Positions 6,863 through 18,700 of a DNA stretch of 64,000 nt are shown one piece after another. Source of the DNA: Auanema rhodensis (Eukaryota; Nematoda; Chromadorea; Rhabditida; Rhabditidae); the NCBI GenBank assembly GCA_964057225.1, contig OZ059895.1:1550001-1614000 (forward strand), in the 5' to 3' direction. The first letter of the stretch is position 1. Each line of letters begins with the position of its first letter. The translations under genes were made by a program, and so were the position numbers. The notes under the pieces were generated by a model, which worked only from the letters and a program-made list of their open reading frames with translations, was not told the DNA's origin and searched no databases.

Positions 6863-9535
6863 TCTATAATCTATACAGAGTCTGATAGATTTGTCTTTTT
6901 TCTCTACTGAGACTACAGGGCTTGCCCATGCGCTTTGTCTAGGTTCTATAACCCCTCTTTGTAATTGGTCTTTTATAATACCTCTAAACTCATTTTTCAT
7001 ACCAAACGGCACTGGTCGTACTTTTTGACGAATAGGACTCGCATCTCCCGTATCAATATTCATAGTGACAATATTTGTTTGCTGCAGATCAGCATCAACC
7101 AACGCAAATATCGATGAATATTCTTCTAAAAGGTCCTTGACCTTTGGATCAAAGGTTACACCACTTTTCTCTTCTAAGACAGCAATGACTTTTTCTGCTC
7201 TTCCAACCGGATCTGTTGGTTTAGTGTATTGATCTAACATACGCATCTCTAACACATCAATTGATTCGGTTTTCAATTCGTCATTCAGTGCAGTCAGCTT
7301 TTCAGTCCAATTCTCGGACTCCCATTTACCGACAATTTCTTTTTTTATCGTGGTTGGCTGGCATGTTATGTTAGCCACAATCACTGTAGTGGAACTATTG
7401 GTGTCCACTTTACATATTCCCGTGGGTATATCACTCCTATGGGATACCAGTAAGCTATCTTTCTGCTCGTCACATGAGATTTGTAACGTTCTACTTTTAT
7501 TCGCAGGTATATAAACTCTCTGTAAGGCTATGGCCTCTTTTTTATAAAACTTCAAAGATATGCCCAAATCTTTCAGGGCATTCGTACCAATAAGTATAGA
7601 ATCATCTCTACTTTTTCTCACCAAAAAACATACTTGTGCAGTTTTTTTACTTTCTGCGCAATAAACTTCACAGCTTATTGCTCCAACAAAATTCATTCGC
7701 GTACCCGAGGCATTCGCTATGAACTTATCTCCATTCCAAGGAAGTTGAGTTACACTTCTATCTAAGTCAACCCCTTCATTCATCAAATTAACTAGAGCTT
7801 GTGACGACATCACTGATATTTGCGATCCCGTGTCAATAAGAACTTTTTCATTTCTTTTGCTGCAGATTAACATAGGTAGTAAACTCTGCTCACCAATCAA
7901 TTTTGCATCATAGCTGTTGTTGCATGTTTTGATAGTTTTGTTCCATGCAACAGCTTGCTCATTCATAACAGGACCCATATTGTTCTGTTCTTGTTCAATT
8001 CTTTCAGAATTGTCTGATGGTCGTTTTCTTTCCGCACAATGTGTTGCTATATGACCACTTCTGTTACATATGTAACAAATAACTTCTTTTCTCTGTGGAA
8101 AATTACGAACCTTTTCAGTTACGTAACTGTCACGATTGGTCATGTGTTGACCACTAGCAGTATTATTCTGCTTCAAAAATCTCAGCCTGGGCAGGTTTAC
8201 TTCAGGTATTCTGTCCTTTCTATGCTGATTGTAGTGAATGCGCTTATTTCTTTCACAACGTAAAGCGACCTCTTTCACCTTCTCATACACCTCCCCTTCT
8301 TCACTAGTCTCTATTGTCTCAAGTACTTGTAATGCACAAGTACATTCTCTGAGTACCTCATACAAGACTTGAGCTCTTGTGAACGATAACTTTGACATAG
8401 ACAATCCGGGGTAAGCCTTCCTAGAAGTTTCTTCTAGTTTCTTACAAAAGCTTATTAGATTGCTATTGTTGTCAAACTTCAAAGATTTAAGAGCAGCTAT
8501 GGCATCTAACCTACTTGCTCTCTTAGAATACTCATGTTGCTTACTCAGTTCCTCTATTATTTTGTCGAGCGAACTGTTTCTGATTATTTCAGGCAACTCA
8601 TCATACCTATCTCTCGCCTCTCCTCTTAATTTTTCTACAAACAGCGTTCTGCGGCCGCTTGCCGACAACGTGCTTTTTGGGTATTTCAGGTGAAACCCTT
8701 CTACAAAATGGTTCCATTTCTCGAACGACCCACTCGAAAAACTTGGAACATCAGGCAGCAATTGCGCTCGCATTATGTCCAAAAACGCTTCATTCTGCGC
8801 GCTGAGTCCATTAAAAGGCAAAGATGACTCACCCTTGGAGTCTAATTCCTCTTTTTTCTCCTGTTCCTGTTGAACATCCGTCAACCATTTCTGAGTTGTT
8901 CTCAACTCCTTCTGTCGATGCAACTGTAAAATATATTCAATTTCAGAATTTTCCTCTTCTATTTTACCTGCTGCTTTGTCATCAATCATCATATCCGCCA
9001 TAGCTAATTGCGCTTGGCTCTCGATAGCTGCTGATCTCTGCAAATTAAAACTATTAAATATTTCATGCTTCAAAGATTTTTTATCACATTTGAAAAAATC
9101 GCATAAATCTTTCATAGTACTATTAATGGCCCTCATCTCGTCCACTATCTCACTTTCATTGAGTTGGAAAATCTCACAAATGAATTTAGTTGTTTCCGCT
9201 CTTTTATCAGCTAATTTCAGAGTATTACCCAACTCTGAAGGCTTTTTGAGCCCACTCTTGTTCATTACTGTAATAATGGACTGGATAAATCTCCAATTTT
9301 GCCCTTTTCGCAATTCACTAGCTAAATTTTGCTTTATTGAGTTTATCAAATTAGCAACTTTCTGCTCTGCTCTCCTTTTCTCAGCAGAATTCCTGATTTT
9401 TTCCGTAAAATCTTTACGTAAACAATCATTCAACGGCTCAATAGCCGATAATATTTCAGAGATGAATGAATTTAACATTACCTCTTCAAATGCGCTCTCG
9501 AAGTCCATATCGAGCAATTCATTCACAAATGACAT
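6554..9535 (-). CDS. Gag-protease-truncated reverse transcriptase polyprotein
   Basis: A single 993-residue frame from ATG at 9535 to TAA at 6554-6556. A longer reading would need a TTG at 9547; the first ATG has G at -3 and is the better eukaryotic start. Residues about 1-235 are helix-rich and end in a Glu/Lys/Gln-rich likely coiled coil (190-235). Residues about 258-430 look like a retrotransposon capsid (W274, then a KLRGEARDRY stretch near 302-311). A CCHC knuckle follows: C487, C490, H495, C500. The protease has D568-T-G-S571 and the second motif ILIG (647-650) followed by KDLG. RT begins near 820, with SAWASP (868-873) and CIDYR (887-891). It then stops abruptly: the catalytic YxDD box, RNase H and integrase core are absent. 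The last ~100 residues are a Lys-rich tail that I cannot assign. The frame is intact with no stops, so Gag and protease could still be made. Gag normally forms the particle and packages RNA; protease cleaves the polyprotein. Confidence 0.9.
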   Translation of the reverse strand: MSFVNELLDMDFESAFEEVMLNSFISEILSAIEPLNDCLRKDFTEKIRNSAEKRRAEQKVANLINSIKQNLASELRKGQNWRFIQSIITVMNKSGLKKPSELGNTLKLADKRAETTKFICEIFQLNESEIVDEMRAINSTMKDLCDFFKCDKKSLKHEIFNSFNLQRSAAIESQAQLAMADMMIDDKAAGKIEEENSEIEYILQLHRQKELRTTQKWLTDVQQEQEKKEELDSKGESSLPFNGLSAQNEAFLDIMRAQLLPDVPSFSSGSFEKWNHFVEGFHLKYPKSTLSASGRRTLFVEKLRGEARDRYDELPEIIRNSSLDKIIEELSKQHEYSKRASRLDAIAALKSLKFDNNSNLISFCKKLEETSRKAYPGLSMSKLSFTRAQVLYEVLRECTCALQVLETIETSEEGEVYEKVKEVALRCERNKRIHYNQHRKDRIPEVNLPRLRFLKQNNTASGQHMTNRDSYVTEKVRNFPQRKEVICYICNRSGHIATHCAERKRPSDNSERIEQEQNNMGPVMNEQAVAWNKTIKTCNNSYDAKLIGEQSLLPMLICSKRNEKVLIDTGSQISVMSSQALVNLMNEGVDLDRSVTQLPWNGDKFIANASGTRMNFVGAISCEVYCAESKKTAQVCFLVRKSRDDSILIGTNALKDLGISLKFYKKEAIALQRVYIPANKSRTLQISCDEQKDSLLVSHRSDIPTGICKVDTNSSTTVIVANITCQPTTIKKEIVGKWESENWTEKLTALNDELKTESIDVLEMRMLDQYTKPTDPVGRAEKVIAVLEEKSGVTFDPKVKDLLEEYSSIFALVDADLQQTNIVTMNIDTGDASPIRQKVRPVPFGMKNEFRGIIKDQLQRGVIEPRQSAWASPVVSVEKKDKSIRLCIDYREQYIGCRGDDLALVTNYWFAGGPLPYQKSSDRILFEHVKSFFAMLQKKLLSVGVASMLNRIERRKQKPATNIKPYEKFSYKKNSANLHKTHKPQQQFKKTAP

Positions 9536-9949
9536 TTCACCTATCAATGAAAAAAATTACTAGAAATTCCTCTACTAATTTATTGCTATTTGAAAGAATC
9601 AAACAAGCACTTATATCAAGAAAATTGAATTTTACTTGATATTAGTTACTACTACCCAAGTTCTGAATGTAGTTCACAGCGGAAGAAATCAGAAAAAGTG
9701 TTTAAAAGAAAACACTTCAACCAAAAACAACCGTACAACAATAAACCAAGAGACACTGTTGTTACCAACACTGTCAAATGATAATTGTTCTGTAAACTTC
9801 ACTTTTATTCGGCAAATACCAAACAAAATTGAATGAATACAAACAGAACCCTATTCAGGTAGCAGTGACTTTTTCACCAAACTCTATTCGAGCTTTCAAA
9901 CAGGGTTATATGAGCAATTAGCTCAACCCAAACAATAAAATAGTGAAGA
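9536..9949 (-). other. Untranslated leader of the retrotransposon
   Basis: About 410 bp between the primer-binding site and the first ATG of the long frame. It holds no frame with recognisable protein similarity. A 66-codon plus-strand frame (9636-9836) lies here and is treated as chance. An in-frame TAA at 9557-9559 bounds the coding frame on its 5' side. Such leaders usually carry RNA packaging or dimerisation signals, but none can be identified by eye. Confidence 0.7.
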
Positions 9950-9964
9950 CCGGTTCGGCCCCCA
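9950..9964 (-). promoter_or_regulatory. Primer-binding site, probably for tRNA-Pro
   Basis: Directly after the 5' LTR the minus strand begins TGGGGGCCGAACCGG. Its complement, read on the plus strand as CCGGTTCGGCCCCCA, looks like a tRNA 3' end: CCA, a C discriminator base, a 7-nt acceptor strand TTCGGCC and the end of a T-stem (CCGG). A C discriminator with GGCC-type acceptor pairing is typical of eukaryotic tRNA-Pro. The site position is secure; the amino acid identity is inferred. Confidence 0.7.
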
Positions 9965-10342
9965 AATCAAAGAACGAAAAATAAAAAGAAAAAGATTTAT
10001 TTAAAAAAACAAAAAAAATACAAAAAAATTCAAGAGAAAATTCCAAACTGAAAAAAATATAAAAAAATTCCTTATCACAATAATTTTAGGACAAAAAACA
10101 ACGAAATATTGTTTTAATCAGATTACGGTAGTTGATTATCAACAGTTCACTGTTTACCAACAATCTCTAAATGGAGCGCGATTACTATGGATTGTTTTAT
10201 CAATGGGTCATTTTATTCAAATTATTCATTTTATTTAATTTTTTCATGAATAATTGTTATCTTAATATTTTATATAAATTATATTATATATTTATCTTTA
10301 TTTATACTATTCATTTTAGTATCTATAGCCATATTCTTGACA
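9965..10342 (-). repeat. 5' LTR (378 bp)
   Basis: Direct copy of 6031-6408 and the promoter-bearing LTR for the minus-strand gene. In element orientation it starts TGTCAAG at 10342 and ends GATT at 9965, directly followed by the primer-binding site that starts TGG at 9964. The lack of visible differences from the other LTR implies recent insertion, because the two LTRs are identical at the time of integration and then diverge. Confidence 0.94.
10268..10294 (-). promoter_or_regulatory. TATA-like stretch in 5' LTR
   Basis: The minus strand reads TAAATATATAATATAA and then TTTATATAA here, about 50-75 bp into the LTR in element orientation. It is a plausible core promoter for the genomic transcript. 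The region is AT-rich throughout, so the exact box and start site cannot be fixed from sequence. The 3' LTR carries the same stretch at 6334-6360. Confidence 0.45.
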
Positions 10343-10346
10343 ATCT
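10343..10346. repeat. Target site duplication, right copy (ATCT)
   Basis: This matches 6027-6030 and is followed by ACTTTTTGCTAAATT, the normal downstream satellite sequence. Joining the flanks across one copy restores an intact 351-bp monomer, which proves integration into a pre-existing array. Confidence 0.88.
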
Positions 10347-10642
10347 ACTTTTTGCTAAATTATTTTGAAATTTTTCGAAAAAATTTTTGTCAAAATGTTT
10401 TTGGAAGCAATGTTGAGTGTACATGGAAACTCAACATACACTAATGCATCATTTTTCAAACGATCATAACTAATTTTTGTTTTAAGCGTTTCTCAATGTA
10501 GTATAGTGCATTCGATGCGGATTTTTAAGCTGCGTCGATCTGTGTTATCAGATTTGCGCTAGCTTAAAAATGCACCGAGATATCAACTGATATAAGTTCA
10601 CACTTATATCCTCGATTTTCATCCTGAAGAATTAATTTTTTC

Positions 10643-12748
10643 GTTGAATAACATTGTCCATCGTCTTTGCCTTGAAAAAACGAATCTAACAACATCTACT
10701 TTTTGCTAAATTATTTTGAAATTTTTCGAAAAATTTTTTGTCAAAATGTTTTTGGAAGCAATGTTGAGTGTACATGGAAACTCAACATACACTAATGCAT
10801 CATTTTTCAAACGATCATAACTAATTTTTGTATTAAGCGTTTCTCAATGTAGTATAGTGCATTCGATGCCGATTTTTAAGCTGCGTCGATCTGTGTTATC
10901 AGATTTGCGCTAGCTTAAAAATGCACCGAGATATCAACTGATATAAGTTCACACTTATATCCTCGATTTTCATCCTGAAGAATTAATTTTTTCGTTGAAT
11001 AACATTGTCCATCGTCTTTGCCTTGAAAAAACGAATCTAACAACATCTACTTTCTGCTAAATTATTTTGAAATTTTTCGAAAAATTTTTTGTCAAAATGT
11101 TTTTGGAAGCAATGTTGAGTGTACATGGAAACTCAACATACACTAATGCATCATTTTTCAAACGATCATAACTAATTTTTGTATTAAGCGTTTCTCAATG
11201 TAGTATAGTGCATTCGATGCCGATTTTTAAGCTGCGTCGATCTGTGTTATCAGATTTGCGCTAGCTTAAAAATGCACCGAGATATCAACTGATATAAGTT
11301 CACACTTATATCCTCGATTTTCACCCTGAAGAATTAATTTTTTCGTTGAATAACATTGTCTATCGTCTTTGCCTTGAAAAATGGAATCTAAAAACATCTA
11401 CTTTTTGCTAAATTATTTTGAAATTTTTCGAAAAAATTTTTGTCAAAATGTTTTTGGAAGCAATGTTGAGTGTACATGGAAACTCAACATACACTAATGC
11501 ATCATTTTTCAAACGATCATAACTAATTTTTGTATTAAGCGTTTCTCAATGTAGTATAGTGCATTCGATGCCGATTTTTAAGCTGCGTCGATCTGTGTTA
11601 TCAGATTTGCGCTAGCTTAAAAATGCACCGAGATATCAACTGATATAAGTTCACACTTATATCCTCGATTTTCACCCTGAAGAATTAATTTTTTCGTTGA
11701 ATAACATTGTCTATAGTCTTTGCCTTGAAAAATTGAATCTAAAAACATCTACTTTTTGCTAAATTATTTTGAAATTTTTCGAAAAAATTTTTGTCAAAAT
11801 GTTTTTGGAAGCAATGTTGAGTGTACATGGAAACTCAACATACACTAATGCATCATTTTTCAAACGATCATAACTAATTTTTGTATTAAGCGTTTCTCAA
11901 TGTAGTATAGTGCATTCGATGCCGATTTTTAAGCTGCGTCGATCTGTGTTATCAGATTTGCGCTAGCTTAAAAATGCACCGAGATATCAACTGATATAAG
12001 TTCACACTTATATCCTCGATTTTCACCCTGAAGAATTAATTTTTTCGTTGAATAACATTGTCTATCGTCTTTGCTTTGAAAAATGGAATCTAAAAACATC
12101 TACTTTTTGCTAAATTATTTTGAAATTTTTCGAAAAAATTTTTGTCAAAATGTTTTTGGAAGCAATGTTGAGTGTACATGGAAACTCAACATACACTAAT
12201 GCATCATTTTTCAAACGATCATAACTAATTTTTGTATTAAGCGTTTCTCAATGTAGTATAGTGCATTCGATGCGGATTTTGAAGCTGCGTCGATCTGTGT
12301 TATCAGATTTGCGCTAGCTTAAAAATGCACCGAGATATCAACTGATATAAGTTCACACTTATATCCTCGATTTTCACCCTGAAGAATTAATTTTTTCGTT
12401 GAATAACATTGTCTATCGTCTTTGCTTTGAAAAATGGAATCTAAAAACATCTACTTTTTGCTAAATTATTTTGAAATTTTTCGAAAAAATTTTTGTCAAA
12501 ATGTTTTTGGAAGCAATGTTGAGTGTACATGGAAACTCAACATACACTAATGCATCATTTTTCAAACGATCATAACTAATTTTTGTATTAAGCGTTTCTC
12601 AATGTAGTATAGTGCATTCGATGCGGATTGTTAAGCTGCGTCGATCTGTGTTATCAGATTTGCGCTAGCTTAAAAATGCACCGAGATATCAACTGATATA
12701 AGTTCACACTTATATCCTCGATTTTCATCCTGAAGAATTAATTTTTTC
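10643..12748. repeat. Satellite subdomain resembling the left block
   Basis: Six monomers. The first two carry CGAATCTAAC and AAAAATTTTTTG, like those at about 2105-2455 left of the element. The fourth has GTCTATAG with TTGAATC, shared with monomers near 3530 and 5280. The last two carry GATTTTG and GATTGTT changes in the long hairpin arm. This shows that the domain structure spans the retrotransposon. Confidence 0.75.
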
Positions 12749-15700
12749 GTTGAATAACATTGTCCATCGTCTTTGCCTTGAAAAAAAGAATCTAAAAACA
12801 TCTACTTTTTGCTAAATTATTTTGAAATTTTTCGAAAAAATTTTTGTCAAAATGTTTTTGGAAGCAATGTTGAGTGTACATGGAAACTCAACATACACTA
12901 ACGCATCATTTTTCAAACGATCATAACTAATTTTTGTATTAAGCGTTTCTCAATGTAGTATAGTGCATTCGATGCCGATTTTTAAGCTGCGTCGATCTGT
13001 GTTATCAGATTTGCGCTAGCTTAAAAATGCACCGAGATATCAACTGATATAAGTTCACACTTATATCCTCGATTTTCACCCTGAAGAATTAATTTTTTCG
13101 TTGAATAACATTGTCTATCGTCTTTGCCTTGAAAAATGGAATCTTAAAACATCTACTTTTTGCTAAATTATTTTGAAATTTTTCGAAAAAATTTTTGTCA
13201 AAATGTTTTTGGAAGCAATGTTGAGTGTACATGGAAACTCAACATACACTAATGCATCATTTTTCAAACGATCATAACTAATTTTTGTATTAAGCGTTTC
13301 TCAATGTAGTATAGTGCATTCGATGCGGATTGTTAAGCTGCGTCGATCTGTGTTATCAGATTTGCGCTAGCTTAAAAATGCACCGAGATATCAACTGATA
13401 TAAGTTCACACTTATATCCTCGATTTTCATCCTGAAGAATTAATTTTTTCGTTGAATAACATTGTCCATCGTCTTTGCCTTGAAAAAAAGAATCTAAAAA
13501 CATCTACTTTTTGCTAAATTATTTTGAAATTTTTCGAAAAAATTTTTGTCAAAATGTTTTTGGAAGCAATGTTGAGTGTACATGGAAACTCAACATACAC
13601 TAATGCATCATTTTTCAAACGATCATAACTAATTTTTGTATTAAGCGTTTCTCAATGTAGTATAGTGCATTCGATGCCGATTTTTAAGCTGCGTCGATCT
13701 GTGTTATCAGATTTGCGCTAGCTTAAAAATGCACCGAGATATCAACTGATATAAGTTCACACTTATATCCTCGATTTTCACCCTGAAGAATTAATTTTTT
13801 CGTTGAATAACATTGTCTATCGTCTTTGCCTTGAAAAATGGAATCTAAAAACATCTACTTTTTGCTAAATTATTTTGAAATTTTTCGAAAAAATTTTTGT
13901 CAAAATGTTTTTGGAAGCAATGTTGAGTGTACATGGAAACTCAACATACACTAATGCATCATTTTTCAAACGATCATAACTAATTTTTGTATTAAGCGTT
14001 TCTCAATGTAGTATAGTGCATTCGATGCCGATTTTTAAGCTGCGTCGATCTGTGTTATCAGATTTGCGCTAGCTTAAAAATGCACCAAGATATCAACTGA
14101 TATAAGTTCACACTTATATCCTCGATTTTCACCCTGAAGAATTAATTTTTTCGTTGAATAACATTGTCTATCGTCTTTGCTTTGAAAAATGGAATCTAAA
14201 AACATCTACTTTTTGCTAAATTATTTTGAAATTTTTCGAAAAAATTTTTGTCAAAATGTTTTTGGAAGCAATGTTGAGTGTACATGGAAACTCAACATAC
14301 ACTAATGCATCATTTTTCAAACGATCATAACTAATTTTTGTATTAAGCGTTTCTCAATGTAGTATAGTGCATTCGATGCGGATTTTTAAGCTGCGTCGAT
14401 CTGTGTTATCAGATTTGCGCTAGCTTAAAAATGCACCGAGATATCAACTGATATAAGTTCACACTTATATCCTCGATTTTCACCCTGAAGAATTAATTTT
14501 TTCGTTGAATAACATTGTCTATCGTCTTTGCCTTGAAAAATGGAATCTAAAAACATCTACTTTTTGCTAAATTATTTTGAAATTTTTCGAAAAAATTTTT
14601 GTCAAAATGTTTTTGGAAGCAATGTTGAGTGTACATGGAAACTCAACATACACTAATGCATCATTTTTCAAACGATCATAATTAATTTTTGTATTAAGCG
14701 TTTCTCAATGTAGTATAGTGCATTCGATGCGGATTGTTAAGCTGCGTCGATCTGTGTTATCAGATTTGCGCTAGCTTAAAAATGCACCGAGATATCAACT
14801 GATATAAGTTCACACTTATATCCTCGATTTTCATCCTGAAGAATTAATTTTTTCGTTGAATAACATTGTCCATCGTCTTTGCCTTGAAAAAAAGAATCTA
14901 AAAACATCTACTTTTTGCTAAATTATTTTGAAATTTTTCGAAAAAATTTTTGTCAAAATGTTTTTGGAAGCAATGTTGAGTGTACATGGAAACTCAACAT
15001 ACACTAATGCATCATTTTTCAAACGATCATAACTAATTTTTGTATTAAGCGTTTCTCAATGTAGTATAGTGCATTCGATGCCGATTTTTAAGCTGCGTCG
15101 ATCTGTGTTATCAGATTTGCGCTAGCTTAAAAATGCACCGAGATATCAACTGATATAAGTTCACACTTATATCCTCGATTTTCACCCTGAAGAATTAATT
15201 TTTTCGTTGAATAACATTGTCTATCGTCTTTGCCTTGAAAAATGGAATCTAAAAACATCTACTTTTTGCTAAATTATTTTGAAATTTTTCGAAAAAATTT
15301 TTGTCAAAATGTTTTTGGAAGCAATGTTGAGTGTACATGGAAACTCAACATACACTAATGCATCATTTTTCAAACGATCATAACTAATTTTTGTATTTAG
15401 CGTTTCTCAATGTAGTATAGTGCATTCGATGCGGATTGTTAAGCTGCGTCGATCTGTGTTATCAGATTTGCGCTAGCTTAAAAATGCACCGAGATATCAA
15501 CTGATATAAGTTCACACTTATATCCTCGATTTTCATCCTGAAGAATTAATTTTTTCGTTGAATAACATTGTCCATCGTCTTTGCCTTGAAAAAAAGAATC
15601 TAAAAACATCTACTTTTTGCTAAATTATTTTGAAATTTTTCGAAAAAATTTTTGTCAAAATGTTTTTGGAAGCAATGTTGAGTGTACATGGAAACTCAAC

Positions 15701-18700
15701 ATACACTAATGCATCATTTTTCAAACGATCATAACTAATTTTTGTATTAAGCGTTTCTCAATGTAGTATAGTGCATTCGATGCCGATTTTTAAGCTGCGT
15801 CGATCTGTGTTATCAGATTTGCGCTAGCTTAAAAATGCACCGAGATATCAACTGATATAAGTTCACACTTATATCCTCGATTTTCACCCTGAAGAATTAA
15901 TTTTTTCGTTGAATAACATTGTCTATCGTCTTTGCCTTGAAAAATGGAATCTAAAAACATCTACTTTTTGCTAAATTATTTTGAAATTTTTCGAAAAAAT
16001 TTTTGTCAAAATGTTTTTGGAAGCAATGTTGAGTGTACATGGAAACTCAACATACACTAATGCATCATTTTTCAAACGATCATAACTAATTTTTGTATTA
16101 AGCGTTTCTCAATGTAGTATAGTGCATTCGATGCCGATTTTTAAGCTGCGTCGATCTGTGTTATCAGATTTGCGCTAGCTTAAAAATGCACCAAGATATC
16201 AACTGATATAAGTTCACACTTATATCCTCGATTTTCACCCTGAAGAATTAATTTTTTCGTTGAATAACATTGTCTATCGTCTTTGCTTTGAAAAATGGAA
16301 TCTAAAAACATCTACTTTTTGCTAAATTATTTTGAAATTTTTCGAAAAAATTTTTGTCAAAATGTTTTTGGAAGCAATGTTGAGTGTACATGGAAACTCA
16401 ACATACACTAATGCATCATTTTTCAAACGATCATAACTAATTTTTGTATTAAGCGTTTCTCAATGTAGTATAGTGCATTCGATGCGGATTTTTAAGCTGC
16501 GTCGATCTGTGTTATCAGATTTGCGCTAGCTTAAAAATGCACCGAGATATCAACTGATATAAGTTCACACTTATATCCTCGATTTTCACCCTGAAGAATT
16601 AATTTTTTCGTTGAATAACATTGTCTATCGTCTTTGCTTTGAAAAATGGAATCTAAAAACATCTACTTTTTGCTAAATTATTTTGAAATTTTTCGAAAAA
16701 ATTTTTGTCAAAATGTTTTTGGAAGCAATGTTGAGTGTACATGGAAACTCAACATACACTAATGCATCATTTTTCAAACGATCATAACTAATTTTTGTAT
16801 TAAGCGTTTCTCAATGTAGTATAGTGCATTCGATGCCGATTTTTAAGCTGCGTCGATCTGTGTTATCAGATTTGCGCTAGCTTAAAAATGCACCGAGATA
16901 TCAACTGATATAAGTTCACACTTATATCCTCGATTTTCACCCTGAAGAATTAATTTTTTCGTTGAATAACATTGTCTATCGTCTTTGCCTTGAAAAATGG
17001 AATCTAAAAACATCTACTTTTTGCTAAATTATTTTGAAATTTTTCGAAAAAATTTTTGTCAAAATGTTTTTGGAAGCAATGTTGAGTGTACATGGAAACT
17101 CAACATACACTAATGCATCATTTTTCAAACGATCATAACTAATTTTTGTTTTAAGCGTTTCTCAATGTAGTATAGTGCATTCGATGCCGATTTTTAAGCT
17201 GCGTCGATCTGTGTTATCAGATTTGCGCTAGCTTAAAAATGCACCAAGATATCAACTGATATAAGTTCACACTTATATCCTCGATTTTCACCCTGAAGAA
17301 TTAATTTTTTCGTTGAATAACATTGTCTATCGTCTTTGCTTTGAAAAATGGAATCTAAAAACATCTACTTTTTGCTAAATTATTTTGAAATTTTTCGAAA
17401 AAATTTTTGTCAAAATGTTTTTGGAAGCAATGTTGAGTGTACATGGAAACTCAACATACACTAATGCATCATTTTTCAAACGATCATAACTAATTTTTGT
17501 ATTAAGCGTTTCTCAATGTAGTATAGTGCATTCGATGCGGATTTTTAAGCTGCGTCGATCTGTGTTATCAGATTTGCGCTAGCTTAAAAATGCACCGAGA
17601 TATCAACTGATATAAGTTCACACTTATATCCTCGATTTTCACCCTGAAGAATTAATTTTTTCGTTGAATAACATTGTCTATCGTCTTTGCTTTGAAAAAT
17701 GGAATCTAAAAACATCTACTTTTTGCTAAATTATCTTGAAATTTTTCGAAAAAATTTTTGTCAAAATGTTTTTGGAAGCAATGTTGAGTGTACATGGAAA
17801 CTCAACATACACTAATGCATCATTTTTCAAACGATCATAACTAATTTTTGTATTAAGCGTTTCTCAATGTAGTATAGTGCATTCGATGCGGATTTTTAAG
17901 CTGCGTCGATCTGTGTTATCAGATTTGCGCTAGCTTAAAAATGCACCGAGATATCAACTGATATAAGTTCACACTTATATCCTCGATTTTCACCCTGAAG
18001 AATTAATTTTTTCGTTGAATAACATTGTCTATCGTCTTTGCCTTGAAAAATGGAATTTAAAAACATCTACTTTTTGCTAAATTATTTTGAAATTTTTCGA
18101 AAAAATTTTTGTCAAAATGTTTTTGGAAGCAATGTTGAGTGTACATGGAAACTCAACATACACTAATGCATCATTTTTCAAACGATCATAACTAATTTTT
18201 GTATTAAGCGTTTCTCAATGTAGTATAGTGCATTCGATGCGGATTTTTAAGCTGCGTCGATCTGTGTTATCAGATTTGCGCTAGCTTAAAAATGCACCGA
18301 GATATCAACTGATATAAGTTCACACTTATATCCTCGATTTTCATCCTGAAGAATTAATTTTTTCGTTGAATAACATTGTCCATCGTCTTTGCCTTGAAAA
18401 AAAGAATCTAAAAACATCTACTTTTTGCTAAATTATTTTGAAATTTTTCGAAAAAATTTTTGTCAAAATGTTTTTGGAAGCAATGTTGAGTGTACATGGA
18501 AACTCAACATACACTAATGCATCATTTTTCAAACGATCATAACTAATTTTTGTATTAAGCGTTTCTCAATGTAGTATAGTGCATTCGATGCGGATTTTTA
18601 AGCTGCGTCGATCTGTGTTATCAGATTTGCGCTAGCTTAAAAATGCACCGAGATATCAACTGATATAAGTTCACACTTATATCCTCGATTTTCACCCTGA

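Larger units (their letters stand above)
6031..10342 (-). mobile_element. Ty3/Gypsy-type LTR retrotransposon, internally deleted
   Basis: A 4312-bp element on the minus strand is inserted in a satellite monomer. It has two 378-bp direct LTRs, a primer-binding site next to the 5' LTR, a purine-rich tract next to the 3' LTR, and one long gene encoding Gag, a CCHC zinc knuckle, an aspartic protease and the start of reverse transcriptase. Order Gag-PR-RT and RT motif style (SAWASP, CIDYR) fit Ty3/Gypsy (Metaviridae). RNase H, a recognisable integrase catalytic core and most of RT are missing, so the copy cannot move on its own. On reading I found no difference between the LTRs, so the insertion is young. 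It may resemble nematode Cer-type elements, but other invertebrate lineages remain possible. Confidence 0.93.

Noticed and set aside
8976-9563. 195-codon plus-strand frame, and shorter ones at 8039-8263 and 8460-8693
   Set aside because: These are antisense shadows of the Gag-protease gene, which has recognisable domains on the minus strand.
9636-9836. 66-codon plus-strand frame in the retrotransposon leader
   Set aside because: Short, antisense to the leader, with no recognisable domain or conserved context.
9950-9964. A genuine tRNA gene fragment
   Set aside because: Only about 15 nt resemble a tRNA 3' end, and they sit exactly where a primer-binding site belongs. No cloverleaf is present upstream.
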